Below are positions 6,352 to 14,589 of a stretch of 37,033 nt of DNA, in pieces. The position numbers and the translations under genes were made by a program. Source of the stretch: HyVt-560 sp964577195. Its GTDB lineage: Bacteria > Pseudomonadota > Gammaproteobacteria > UWMA-0217. The DNA lies in assembly GCA_964577195.1 (NCBI GenBank), contig CAZNYF010000007.1, positions 1-37,033 on the forward strand, in the 5' to 3' direction. The stretch's first letter is position 1; each line of letters opens with the position of its first letter. The notes beneath the pieces are model-generated. The model made no database searches, was not told the DNA's origin, and worked only from the letters and a program-made list of their open reading frames with translations.

Positions 6352-8226
6352 TTACTTTCTACGAGTCGCCGCGCCATGAATATCGGAGCGTTCAGCACCA
6401 ATATATACGACGCCTCCAGGAGCCGATACTTCAGCATTGTCAACAGTATTGACTGACCGTAGGACAGCAACCAGCTTTCCTGAAGCACCACCCTGGGTCA
6501 ACTCAATCATACCCACTCCAGGGCAACTTCCCTGAGCGCCGTGGGTAACCGTCACAGGTGCAGGTCCACGTAACGCAACAACGATGTACTTGCCATCAGG
6601 TGTTGTATCCATCAAGTCAGGAGCAGGATCATTGGTTGGTAATGCCGCATCATCAGTCACTGATGCATCGGCACAAGCGCCTGGTGTTGATTCTCCCATA
6701 ACAGGCATCGAACCATCATCGGTCATCAATGAATAACTGCCTACATGAGTCTCTGTGGCTGTCTCGAACACTTCCATTGTATTTTGAATACGGTCAACAA
6801 CGTGGACATATTTGTCATCTGTGGTATTTATCATGCCGTGCGCATCACGACGAGTCGACGTGCCAAATATCTGGCCCGTGTTATTAACAACCGAGCCTTC
6901 CTCAATCACTGTCCCAGCTGCAACATTAACAACAGCGCCAATATTTCCTGAAGCACTTGTATTGGATTCATCCTTGAAGATGGTTTTGATAGCAGGTGTA
7001 TTCTCAGGGAGAATGGTACCGGCGTTGGCAGCAGCCGTAATTATTGTGTCATTCACAGTATATACGGTGAAGGTTGACCTGTTTGCTCCGCCAGGAGCCG
7101 CAGAAACACCGCCATCCAGCCAGATAGAATCACCTGTGTGGACACCGCCACAACCCGCGCCATTCACTTCCTGATTGCCATACTCTGCGACAATTTGCAT
7201 CGGTGTTTTTCGTGCATCTGCGACTAACATACCGCCAGCACCGAAGGTGATGTACAGCATGTCGTTATCAGAGACGATTGGGCAAATGATAACGCCACCA
7301 GGACGTCCGCCAGCTGCTCCATTGTTGGTTTCACCTTCAGCTAAAGTAGTACCATCAGCTGCTGTCGTACAACCATTTTCCTTACATTTTCCAGCGGGTG
7401 TTAAGTCTGTGAATGCAGATGCACTGTAATCTCCTGAAACAGTACTCACCAATGGAACACCTAAAGCATTATTTCCTCTATATGCGTGGGATCTACCATC
7501 TGCAGCGATTGTTGCCCGAATACCACTAGCCGCACTCAAGGCAGCTGCACGATTCAGATTCGCATTGGTAATGTTACCGCCTGCATCGCGGGTAATGTCG
7601 ATTCGCTCAACAATGCGCCCGTGAAGATTGGCAACAAACAATGCACTACCATCTTTGTTCCAGAATGACATATGGACAGAGCGATTAGCAGTCGGTCCAC
7701 CATTTTTGGAAACTCGAAACAGGGCTACCGCGGACTTGGATTTGCCATCCATAATGCCAACGTACCCACCACCTGGTGCAAACATGTTGACGTTCATATA
7801 TTTGCCACGCGGATCAGGAAGACTTCCGTGCATCCGGGCAAAACCGGCTCCAAACGCATCTGACAATGCTGTGCCTTCCTCGTCTACAAGGTCTCCAGGG
7901 AAAATAGCTTCCATTGCACAAGGACCTGGAGTAGCACCATTATTACAGGGAATTGGCGCAGCAGCTGCGCCACCTGCAAGCTGTGTTTCAACATCGGCAC
8001 TGTCCCAAATCCACATGTTACTGCCTTGTAGACCCCTGCCACCAGCATCAGCTACGGTATTGGACTGATCAGTACCCCAGACTTCATAGGGAATGCCACG
8101 TGGGGTAATACCTGCGCCTGGTACTGTGGCAGATCCATCTTCATCATCATCGGTACAACCGCCGATGAATAACATGCTCGAGGCCAAAACGGCCGCTAAC
8201 GAGACTGCAACTAAATTGCTTCTCAT
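6352..8226 (-). CDS. Large secreted lipoprotein of unknown function
   Basis: A 624-residue protein that I cannot place in a named family. It has a lipoprotein signal peptide with lipobox FIGGC (Cys24) followed by an acidic tether (TDDDEDGS), so it should be anchored in the outer or inner membrane. The body has short repeated segments of the kind seen in beta-propellers (NKDGSALFVANLHGRIVERI, TTDDKYVHVVDRIQNTMEVF, TPDGKYIVVALRGPAPV) and several cysteines that could form disulfides (PCNNG, GPCAM, CKENGC, GACADAS). No CXXCH or protease motif is visible. GAGGA lies 10-15 bases before the ATG. It has its own terminator and lies on the same strand as, and upstream of, the di-haem peroxidase. A partnership with that enzyme is only suggested by adjacency. 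The 364-bp AT-rich stretch 8227-8590 holds its promoter region and a direct repeat of TTATTAAGTTA (about 8398 and 8477). Confidence 0.8.
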   Translation of the reverse strand: MRSNLVAVSLAAVLASSMLFIGGCTDDDEDGSATVPGAGITPRGIPYEVWGTDQSNTVADAGGRGLQGSNMWIWDSADVETQLAGGAAAAPIPCNNGATPGPCAMEAIFPGDLVDEEGTALSDAFGAGFARMHGSLPDPRGKYMNVNMFAPGGGYVGIMDGKSKSAVALFRVSKNGGPTANRSVHMSFWNKDGSALFVANLHGRIVERIDITRDAGGNITNANLNRAAALSAASGIRATIAADGRSHAYRGNNALGVPLVSTVSGDYSASAFTDLTPAGKCKENGCTTAADGTTLAEGETNNGAAGGRPGGVIICPIVSDNDMLYITFGAGGMLVADARKTPMQIVAEYGNQEVNGAGCGGVHTGDSIWLDGGVSAAPGGANRSTFTVYTVNDTIITAAANAGTILPENTPAIKTIFKDESNTSASGNIGAVVNVAAGTVIEEGSVVNNTGQIFGTSTRRDAHGMINTTDDKYVHVVDRIQNTMEVFETATETHVGSYSLMTDDGSMPVMGESTPGACADASVTDDAALPTNDPAPDLMDTTPDGKYIVVALRGPAPVTVTHGAQGSCPGVGMIELTQGGASGKLVAVLRSVNTVDNAEVSAPGGVVYIGAERSDIHGAATRRK

Positions 8227-8602
8227 AACTTTATATCCTCTATTTGGTGGTTAAATTCAATGAATTTTTCAATCGGCTATCACTGCCAATTTGATAAAAT
8301 TCATAAACAAAAGTGGTAGCCAACTTGGTTTTTGTGGTCGGCGTACTTTTTTTAGAATAAGAAATTTAGCGTGAAATCGCAAGAGTTTTTTTGTAAATTA
8401 TTAAGTTAACCCTACCATCAGAGACCTTTTTAGGCTGATAAAGCAATTTTTTTACATAGATAAATTTGTTTTAATTTATTAAGTTAGGGTTGTTTTTTTG
8501 TTAACTTTCGACTGATAATGTCGCAATACAATCTATAGCTTATTTTTAGCATATTATTAACTTCTTATTGAGAATATGCTCTCTTAATATTTGCGAACCC
8601 CC

Positions 8603-9655
8603 ATGACTCAAATTGGAACTCCTCTCTCTCCTAGCGCGACGCGTATTCTTTTTTGTGGCGGAGGCGAACTCGGAAAAGAGGTGGTGATTGAATGCCAGCG
8701 CCTTGGGGCGGAGGTCATTGTTGTCGATCGTTACGCGAATGCTCCAGCCATGCAGGTGGCGCATCGCAGTCATGTCGTCTTAATGACAGATGGCGAAGCG
8801 TTACGGAAGGTGATTGAGCTGGAACAACCTCATTATATTGTGCCGGAGATTGAAGCGATTGCGACTGATACCTTGGTGGCTCTAGAGAAAGAGGGGTTTC
8901 ACGTTATCCCAACAGCAAAAGCGGCTCAGCTAACAATGAACCGAGAGGGTATTCGACGGCTTGCTGCTGAAGAACTCGGCATTCCAACATCTCCCTATGT
9001 CTTTGCTGAAACCCGGGAGGAGTTCGATGCCGCTATCGAAAAAATTGGTCTGCCCTGTGTGGTGAAACCCATTATGAGCTCCTCTGGCAAAGGTCAAAGT
9101 ACGCTGCGCAATACTGACGATATCAACACCGCCTGGGATTACGCTCAGGAGGGCGGACGAACCGGTGCAGGTAAAGTGATTGTAGAAGGGTTTGTTGACT
9201 TTGATTATGAGATTACCCAGCTNNNNNNNNNNNNNNNNNNNNNNNNNNNNNNNNNNNNNNNNNNNNNNNNNNNNNNNNNNNNNNNNNNNNNNNNNNNNNN
9301 NNNNNNNNNNNNNNNNNNNNNNCCACATGATACCGGCATGGTGACGATGATATCGCAGGATCTTTCGCAATTTGCGTTACATGCTAGAGCGATTCTGGGT
9401 CTGCCGATTTCAAATATTCATTTTCATGGGCCTTCTGCCAGCAGCGCAATTCTGGTGAAAGGTCATTCCTCAGAGGTGACATTTAAACAACTCGATGTTG
9501 CGCTGCGGGAACCGGATACTCAGCTGCGGCTGTTCGGTAAACCGGAGGTTCAAGGGGAGCGAAGGATGGGGGTTGCGTTAGCGCGTGCACAGAGCGTTGA
9601 TGAGGCAGTGGATAAAGCCAAGCGAGTATCTGAAGCGGTTAACGTCGATTTATAG
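8603..9655 (+). CDS. purT: Formate-dependent phosphoribosylglycinamide formyltransferase (GAR transformylase 2), interrupted by a gap
   Basis: PurT makes formyl-GAR from GAR, formate and ATP in purine synthesis. The N-terminal domain (ILFCGGGELGKEVVIECQRL, VDRYANAPAMQVAHRSHV) and the ATP-grasp start (IMSSSGKGQS) are intact. After EITQ the sequence runs into 100 N and resumes at PHDTGMVTMISQDLSQFALH and continues to the normal C-terminus (RLFGKPEVQGERRMGVALA). About 317 residues are visible against 392 in E. coli PurT, so roughly 75 codons are missing where the N-run would allow 33; it is a placeholder that happens to keep frame. ATG 8603 (MTQIGTPLSPSATRIL) matches the family N-terminus better than the TTG at 8591. 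Convergent with the next gene. Confidence 0.95.
   Translation: MTQIGTPLSPSATRILFCGGGELGKEVVIECQRLGAEVIVVDRYANAPAMQVAHRSHVVLMTDGEALRKVIELEQPHYIVPEIEAIATDTLVALEKEGFHVIPTAKAAQLTMNREGIRRLAAEELGIPTSPYVFAETREEFDAAIEKIGLPCVVKPIMSSSGKGQSTLRNTDDINTAWDYAQEGGRTGAGKVIVEGFVDFDYEITQXXXXXXXXXXXXXXXXXXXXXXXXXXXXXXXXXXPHDTGMVTMISQDLSQFALHARAILGLPISNIHFHGPSASSAILVKGHSSEVTFKQLDVALREPDTQLRLFGKPEVQGERRMGVALARAQSVDEAVDKAKRVSEAVNVDL
9223..9322. other. Assembly gap (100 N) inside purT
   Basis: Exactly 100 N. Comparison with the PurT family suggests that about 225 bp of real sequence is missing, encoding the central ATP-grasp region. Confidence 0.95.
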
Positions 9656-9681
9656 AGCGGCTTTTGATACGACGAGTATTG

Positions 9682-10575
9682 CTACGGTTGAATGATTAAT
9701 CTGAGTTCCACGGGGAAGTGGTCACTCACCTCCAGCGCTGTGATTTCATCAAGTCCTAATGCTGTGCTGTAGTCATACACACTCGCGGCATTTAACGGCA
9801 GGAATCTATTTAATGTCTTAGTTACAACGATTCGATCATAGGCGCAATCCGTACTGGCTCTAACGGTGGTGTCGACCTCGTCGCCCAGCAGCCAGATAAA
9901 TCGATCATCGTTCAGTAGATTGATAAAGGGTTTGTCTCTTGCGGGCAGAAATGAACAATCGGCATTAAAATCACCCAGAATGATGGCATCACTGTCTCCG
10001 GTTCGCTGCACGGCATCCTCATAAACAGGTATCAGACGATTTAGCTCTAGCGCTACGGTATCCGGGTCGGCATGAATCGCGATGAGCGTCAGCGTTAACC
10101 CAGCCAGATCAATATAGGCAACAGCAGGTTCTCGCTCAAAGCTATCGAGATCCGGCTCCAGGCCATCGTCGTAATCGTAAAAATCCAGAATATTGACCCG
10201 ATCCAGCCGATAGAGAAACCCGTACTGCTCTTTGCGATTCCCCCTACCCGACCGCTGCGATAACTCCAGCGCATATTGATGGCCTGACTGTGCATTGATC
10301 TGCGCTAGCAACTCGGCGAAAGAGCCGCCGGTTCTATCTCGGAGCTCTATCAGGACGACCAAATCATAGCGTCGTAATATATTCACCAAGGCCTGCATCG
10401 CTTGCGGTTTTTCAACGCGCGCGGGGCCAAAGTTCCTGAGATTAAAAGCACCGATCAAATACTCCTGAGCACTGGCATTTGTATCAATACTATTGTCAGG
10501 TACAGGCGGATTATTTTGGCAGGCTGACAGCAACAGCATGAACGGGATCAGACCTGCTAGAAGCGCATTTTTCAT
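9682..10575 (-). CDS. Endonuclease/exonuclease/phosphatase (EEP, DNase I-like) lipoprotein
   Basis: A 297-residue lipoprotein starting at ATG 10573-10575: MKNALLAGLIPFMLLLSACQ has a lipobox LSAC. A start 60 bases further up would bury this signal 20 residues inside the protein, so I reject it. The mature part has the DNase I-like fold signatures in order: IGAFNLRNFG, VVLIELRD (metal-binding Glu), IAIHADPD (catalytic His), ILGDFNADCSF (Asp/Asn), TDCAYDRIVV and the terminal VSDHFPVEL (catalytic Asp-His). This superfamily cleaves phosphodiesters in nucleic acids or phospholipids/inositol phosphates. The lipid anchor points to extracytoplasmic nuclease or phosphatase work; the substrate is not readable. 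Confidence 0.85.
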   Translation of the reverse strand: MKNALLAGLIPFMLLLSACQNNPPVPDNSIDTNASAQEYLIGAFNLRNFGPARVEKPQAMQALVNILRRYDLVVLIELRDRTGGSFAELLAQINAQSGHQYALELSQRSGRGNRKEQYGFLYRLDRVNILDFYDYDDGLEPDLDSFEREPAVAYIDLAGLTLTLIAIHADPDTVALELNRLIPVYEDAVQRTGDSDAIILGDFNADCSFLPARDKPFINLLNDDRFIWLLGDEVDTTVRASTDCAYDRIVVTKTLNRFLPLNAASVYDYSTALGLDEITALEVSDHFPVELRLIIQP

Positions 10576-10681
10576 CGGAGCAGTTAAGTGAATGAAGATT
10601 AAGAGGGGAGCTACAGTAGCAGGTTTATCAGCCATTATCGGTGTAAACTCGTTTTGGAAAATCTATTGATGGAGAGATATT

Positions 10682-11155
10682 ATTACCAACAAAATAAAAC
10701 CGGGCGGGATTAAAATTTGGGTAGACGCAGACGCTTGCCCTGTTGTGATTAAAGAGATTTTATTTCGCGCGGCACGGCGAACTGAAGTGTTAACTACGCT
10801 AGTTGCCAATCAAAACGTGCCCGTACCCCCATCACCCTGGATTAAAATGGTCCAGGTACCGCAGGGCTTCGATGTGGCTGACAATGAAATTGTAAAGCGT
10901 GTTCACCTCAATGACCTGGTAATTACCAGTGACATTCCGCTCGCTGCCGAGGCCATCGAAAAAGGCGCTTTTGCATTGAGTCCGCGCGGTGAGCTATATA
11001 GCAAAGAAAATATCGGCGCACGTCTTAACATGAGAGATTTCATGGAGACACTACGTTCTACCGGCGTCGATACCGGCGGCCCTGCCGCGTTCAGTCAAAG
11101 TGATCGGCAAACCTTTGCTAATCATCTGGATAGATTTCTAGTGAGATACGCTTAA
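10682..11155 (+). CDS. YaiI/YqxD (DUF188) family protein with a non-canonical start
   Basis: The conserved family core KIWVDADACPVVIKEILFRA, FDVADNEIV, DLVITSDIPLAAEAIEKGA, LSPRGELY, MRDFMETLR and TGGP is complete. Function is unknown; the fold is PIN-like and may be a nuclease. No ATG, GTG or TTG in this frame precedes the core: an in-frame TGA is at 10667-10669 and the first canonical start is GTG 10745, which would delete the family-defining WVDADACP. GGAG at 10671-10674 is 7 bases from an ATT at 10682 (another ATT is at 10679). I annotate 10682 as the likely start, giving 157 residues, close to the 152 of E. coli YaiI. A sequencing error is the alternative: an ATG at 10669 opens a neighbouring frame that stops at 10711-10713. 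Confidence 0.8.
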   Translation: MTNKIKPGGIKIWVDADACPVVIKEILFRAARRTEVLTTLVANQNVPVPPSPWIKMVQVPQGFDVADNEIVKRVHLNDLVITSDIPLAAEAIEKGAFALSPRGELYSKENIGARLNMRDFMETLRSTGVDTGGPAAFSQSDRQTFANHLDRFLVRYA

Positions 11156-11173
11156 GGGGGCTTGCGCGGATAC

Positions 11174-11198
11174 AGGGCGTCTCTAAAAAAATCGCCCT
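11174..11198. other. Hairpin between convergent genes
   Basis: AGGGCG (11174-11179) pairs with CGCCCT (11193-11198) around a loop containing TCTCTAAAAAAAT. It could weakly terminate transcription. GGGCGTCTCTAAAAA resembles the end of the MITE-like element at 25519, so it may be an element remnant. Confidence 0.4.
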
Positions 11199-11210
11199 AC
11201 AGTTTAATGT

Positions 11211-12248
11211 TTACGGACGAAAACTAATTAGTCCTGAGTCTTGTAAATACGTTTTCATAAAACTCACCGTGACCTCGCTCGTGCAATATTGCTTGGCAAA
11301 TGCTTTGCCATTATCTGAGAGTTTGTTTGCCAACGCCGTATCAGTAAACAATGTCTGAATGGATGCGACTAGAGAAGCGGTATTGCCTGCCTGATAGGTT
11401 AGTGCTGTCACTCCAGACTCCACATAATCTGTCATCGCCTCGGATGCTGCCACAATCGTTGCCTTGCCCAAAAGATACTGAAAAACTATGGTGCTGTGCC
11501 CACACGGACCGTCCCCTTTGAGCGTGGGTATAATCATAAATTTTGAATAATGCGCAATCCGAAACGTGTAGACCGCTGGCATATTAGTCAGCAGCTCGAC
11601 ATTGGGGGGAGGAATAAGCCCCTCCACGCTTGCAGGGGTCGCGACGACCACCAGCCTTATATCTGGCAATAATTGCAACGCCTCAAATAGCGTTGCATAG
11701 TCTCGCCCTTCCCCACCGATGGCGGCAATATAGCCCGGCTCAAATGGAGGTGGAAGCTGATCATCAACTTCGGGTTTATCCGCACTCCAGAGCAACATGC
11801 GAAAACGATTTTCAGGAAGATTCAGTAGTTTGGAATAGGTTTTAATTTCGGTGCTGGAAAACATCACAAATTGGTGAACATCACGTAAAGCAAAGCGATA
11901 ATACCAACGTTTTAGTGGCGAGATGGCGGTTGGGTTAACCACTGAAAAAGCCCATGCAAGGTGCTGGGTTTTGATCCCGAAAATCCGTTTAGCAAATCCC
12001 ACAGAGGCGGCTAAGTGAATTCCGTGAGTCACGATAAGATCAGCATTACGCATTTTAAACGCTGCGACCAAAGTCATCAAAACACGGATAATCCCCGCAT
12101 GCCCCGTCCATTTCTCAATCGCTGGGAAATCAGTATTGAAAATATGCAACCAATCAATAGATGTATCCAGATCAGGTTCCAACCAACGCCAGCCGTCTAG
12201 ATTTTGAATCTGCTTAGCACTAAGCTCGTGAAGATGAACAACTTTCAT
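11211..12248 (-). CDS. Glycosyltransferase (GT-B fold, GT4-like)
   Basis: A 345-residue protein with the two-Rossmann layout of GT-B enzymes. The N-terminal half has a acceptor-side pattern (LHIFNTDFPAIEKW, ADLIVTHGIHLAASVGFAKR). The C-terminal half has the sugar-nucleotide-binding pattern GYIAAIGGEGRDYATLFEAL, VELLTNMPAVYTFRIAHYSK, GDGPCGHSTIVFQYLLGKAT and AASEAMTDYVESGVTALTY, typical of retaining family-4 enzymes. There is no membrane segment, so it is cytoplasmic or peripheral. It is the last gene of a minus-strand group with the small acidic ORF (74 bp upstream) and the EEP gene. Its donor and acceptor are unknown; no other polysaccharide genes are nearby. Confidence 0.75.
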   Translation of the reverse strand: MKVVHLHELSAKQIQNLDGWRWLEPDLDTSIDWLHIFNTDFPAIEKWTGHAGIIRVLMTLVAAFKMRNADLIVTHGIHLAASVGFAKRIFGIKTQHLAWAFSVVNPTAISPLKRWYYRFALRDVHQFVMFSSTEIKTYSKLLNLPENRFRMLLWSADKPEVDDQLPPPFEPGYIAAIGGEGRDYATLFEALQLLPDIRLVVVATPASVEGLIPPPNVELLTNMPAVYTFRIAHYSKFMIIPTLKGDGPCGHSTIVFQYLLGKATIVAASEAMTDYVESGVTALTYQAGNTASLVASIQTLFTDTALANKLSDNGKAFAKQYCTSEVTVSFMKTYLQDSGLISFRP

Positions 12249-12322
12249 AACACTAACTGACTGATTCTCTCTTTAGCTGCTGAACAGCAAGGAGAAGATC
12301 ATGACAGTAATAATGGGGATAG

Positions 12323-12502
12323 CTAGTCGTCAAGTTTGCTAGAGAAAGCTTTACCAAAATCATCACCATCAATTTCCATTTCGATCATTTCGGTGCTTTG
12401 CAGCGCTTCGATCTCAGGAAAATCTTCAAATTCCTCAAAATCATTGTAGTCATCAAAGCCCATATTGAAATCGCTCATTGAGACTTCAGTTGTGATATCC
12501 AT
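12323..12502 (-). CDS. Small very acidic protein of unknown function
   Basis: A 59-residue ORF starting MDITTEVSMSDF and ending FGKAFSSKLDD. By my count it has 20 Asp/Glu against 2 Lys and no Arg, a net charge near -18. An AGGA lies 8 bases before the ATG, and the gene sits 17 bp after the EEP stop and 74 bp before the glycosyltransferase start on the same strand. Both facts favour a real translated gene. It resembles no family I recognise. Strong negative charge with regularly spaced Phe (DFNMGFDDYNDFEEFEDF) is what one sees in DNA mimics and in chaperone-like or regulatory peptides, but no function can be assigned. Confidence 0.6.
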   Translation of the reverse strand: MDITTEVSMSDFNMGFDDYNDFEEFEDFPEIEALQSTEMIEMEIDGDDFGKAFSSKLDD

Positions 12503-12519
12503 ATCAAAATTCCTGGTGT

Positions 12520-13335
12520 TTAATTCAAAATTGTTGCTGATTTATTGGTTGTTGAGTTTTTGCACGCTTGGTGTGCAAAAACTTCATGGGGTACATCCAC
12601 TTCTATTGATATCGGCAGATGATCCGAATGCTTAACACCATAAACTTCTGAATCACCCAGGTGTATGTCGGGCGTCACAAGAATATGGTCGTAGGCAATT
12701 TTTGGATTCCAGCTCGGATAGGTGTGCGCGGAAATTTGTGGCGCACTGAGCGTCGTGCTGTCGAGTAAACCTTTAATTTCTCGACTCTCGATCTCTGTAT
12801 TCAAGTCTCCCATCACAACCACATGTTTGTAGCCATTGACGAGGCCGGCGATATATTCCAGCTGACGCTTACGCCCGCGAGCGGACAAAGAGAGATGCGC
12901 TAAAATGACGACGAGGGGGTCTTTTTCACTACCAAAATGTGCTTCGACTGCGCCGCGCCCTGGAATGGTACTGGGAAGCTTGTGCTTCACCACGTGATGC
13001 GCTTCGCAGCGACTGAAAATAGCCAGACTATTTTGTGCAACTACACCCAAGTCACGATTGACATGGCTGTAGCAATACGGAAATCCCGCTTTTTTAGCGA
13101 CATATTCAGGCTGATGAATAAATTCACTACGAATACTGCCGGCATCCAGCTCTTGTAAACCGACAATATCAAAATCAGAAATGAAATCAGCAATTCTGTC
13201 CAGGTTATTCTGGCGCTGGGAAAACGGCAACAGATGCTTCCAACTGTGCGTAATGTAATGCCGATACTTCTTCGTCGGTATACCTACCTGTACGTTGTAG
13301 CTCAGTAGCTTGATTCGCCCTTGCTGTGCATCCAT
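12520..13335 (-). CDS. Cytoplasmic endonuclease/exonuclease/phosphatase (EEP) family protein
   Basis: A 271-residue EEP superfamily protein without signal peptide. Signatures in order: IKLLSYNVQVGIP, FDIVGLQELDAGS (metal Glu), QNSLAIFSR, VVILAHLSLSARGRKRQLEYI (catalytic His), VVVMGDLNTEIES (Asp-x-Asn), IAYDHILVTPDI and VKHSDHLPISIEV (Asp-His). All catalytic residues are present, so it is probably an active Mg2+-dependent phosphodiesterase or phosphatase. A homologue next to dsbA and cytochrome c4 is a neighbourhood I associate with Pseudomonas. The start ATG has a GGAA about 10 bases upstream. Probably leads an operon with the acidic ORF and the glycosyltransferase. Confidence 0.85.
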   Translation of the reverse strand: MDAQQGRIKLLSYNVQVGIPTKKYRHYITHSWKHLLPFSQRQNNLDRIADFISDFDIVGLQELDAGSIRSEFIHQPEYVAKKAGFPYCYSHVNRDLGVVAQNSLAIFSRCEAHHVVKHKLPSTIPGRGAVEAHFGSEKDPLVVILAHLSLSARGRKRQLEYIAGLVNGYKHVVVMGDLNTEIESREIKGLLDSTTLSAPQISAHTYPSWNPKIAYDHILVTPDIHLGDSEVYGVKHSDHLPISIEVDVPHEVFAHQACKNSTTNKSATILN

Positions 13336-13419
13336 TGAACTGGTTCCGTTATTAAGTGCTGCGTTGCTGTTATTTTTAGCAGCTGATTTCCCTCACTTTA
13401 CCGGTCAAAATTGATTCTA

Positions 13420-13435
13420 AGAGGTGCATACCTCT
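13420..13435 (-). terminator. Weak hairpin after dsbA
   Basis: AGAGGT-GCAT-ACCTCT, about 65 bp past the dsbA stop on the minus strand, without a good T-run. It may only attenuate. Confidence 0.35.
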
Positions 13436-13500
13436 CAAAACAGCCCATCTTACTCTCCACTATAGACTTATAGTCCTGTTTTCTAGACAAGTGTCCAAGA

Positions 13501-14265
13501 CTATTGTTCCTGACGAATTTTCTCTGCCAGAAAATCAACCACGTCAAACATTTCATCGTAGCTTGCAACTCCGCCGCCAAGGACGCGATATTTACCACCT
13601 ACGATTAACGCTGGAACGCCGGTAATGCCGTATTGACGGCCCAGCTTTTCAGCTCTGGCGACCTTGGCAGTCACGGACATTGAATCCATTGCTCCAAGAA
13701 ATTTCTTACCATCAATCCCCTGACTTTCGATAAAACGAATCAAGGCATCCTGATTGGTGATTTTCCGCCCTTGCTCATGAATGGTCTGAAACAATGGCTG
13801 GTGAAACTTTTCAGAAACATCCATCACTTGCGCGGCATAAAATGCCTTGGCATAAAGTTTCCAGGCTGGGTTAAGAACACCCGGCATGGTGATCAGCTTC
13901 ACGTCCTGGGCAGCATTTTGGTGCCACTTATGAAGATGCGGATCGAGCTTGAAACAATGCGGGCAGCCATACCAAAACATCTCAACAACTTCGATTTCAC
14001 CATTTGCCGTTGATACAGGCACCGGAGAGAACAACTCGGCATAATGAATATCTTTCTGGAAAGTTTTAGCCTTTGAGGCTGATTTCTTTGGCTCAAGTTT
14101 AGCGATATCAGCCGTTTGAAGCTTCTCTACAACCTTCTCTTGAATCGCAGCTTTCTCAACTTTAGTGCCCATATCCGTAGCTTTCTCTGCACATGCCATG
14201 ACGGGTAGTAGCAATAATATTACTACCAGAGCACGAAATATTGCGGGTAATTTACTTTCTTTCAT
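13501..14265 (-). CDS. dsbA: Thiol:disulfide oxidoreductase DsbA, probably lipid-anchored
   Basis: DsbA introduces disulfides into periplasmic proteins. The active site is CPHC (Cys101-Cys104) in FWYGCPHCFKL, and the cis-proline loop is GVPAL. At 254 residues it is about 45 longer than E. coli DsbA. The extra length is an N-terminal signal ending in PVMAC (Cys25, lipobox-like) followed by a Lys/Ala/Glu-rich linker to about residue 70, which would tether the enzyme to a membrane. The neighbours (cytochrome c4 upstream, EEP gene downstream) are the usual ones in Pseudomonas-like genomes. It would be reoxidised by DsbB, which is not in the window. The lipid anchor is inferred from the motif alone. 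Confidence 0.93.
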   Translation of the reverse strand: MKESKLPAIFRALVVILLLLPVMACAEKATDMGTKVEKAAIQEKVVEKLQTADIAKLEPKKSASKAKTFQKDIHYAELFSPVPVSTANGEIEVVEMFWYGCPHCFKLDPHLHKWHQNAAQDVKLITMPGVLNPAWKLYAKAFYAAQVMDVSEKFHQPLFQTIHEQGRKITNQDALIRFIESQGIDGKKFLGAMDSMSVTAKVARAEKLGRQYGITGVPALIVGGKYRVLGGGVASYDEMFDVVDFLAEKIRQEQ

Positions 14266-14482
14266 AATGAGCTAACTCCAAGCGATTATTTTTATAACAT
14301 CAAAACGGGAAATTGTGGTACGTAAAAAGGCACGACAATATACGGTAATTCTAGGGAACGGACGCGCGTCTTACTACTTTTTTCAAGAACATGATCCGGC
14401 ACTTCTTAGATTATCCTGGGATTATACCTTATGGCTGAACAATCAGGTTGCTGCGAATCGTTCTGACAATTACAGACAAAAA

Positions 14483-14505
14483 AAAGTGGCCATAAAGGCC
14501 ACTTT
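14483..14505 (-). terminator. Intrinsic terminator of the cytochrome c4 gene
   Basis: AAAGTGGCC-ATAAA-GGCCACTTT with a run of T after the stem on the minus strand, about 85 bp after the cytochrome c4 stop. The 324-bp stretch 14266-14589 otherwise holds the dsbA promoter region and a GGACT...AGTCC imperfect palindrome near 14528-14568. Confidence 0.8.
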
Positions 14506-14589
14506 CTCAAAACGCCAGGAGCCTGTCGGACTTAGGGGATCGTAGCGAGGCGAGTGTGAATGAGTCCAGTTTTTTTCCTAGAGCTGCGT

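Noticed and set aside
5639..8068. Long plus-strand ORFs opposite the peroxidase and lipoprotein genes
   Set aside because: They are antisense to well-supported proteins and show no domain; they follow from codon bias on the real strand.
11174..11198. Second full MITE copy
   Set aside because: Only one end motif and a short hairpin are present; too short to call an element.
14315..14545. 76-codon plus-strand ORF between dsbA and cytochrome c4
   Set aside because: It runs through the cytochrome c4 terminator hairpin (14483-14505), has no ribosome binding site and resembles nothing known.
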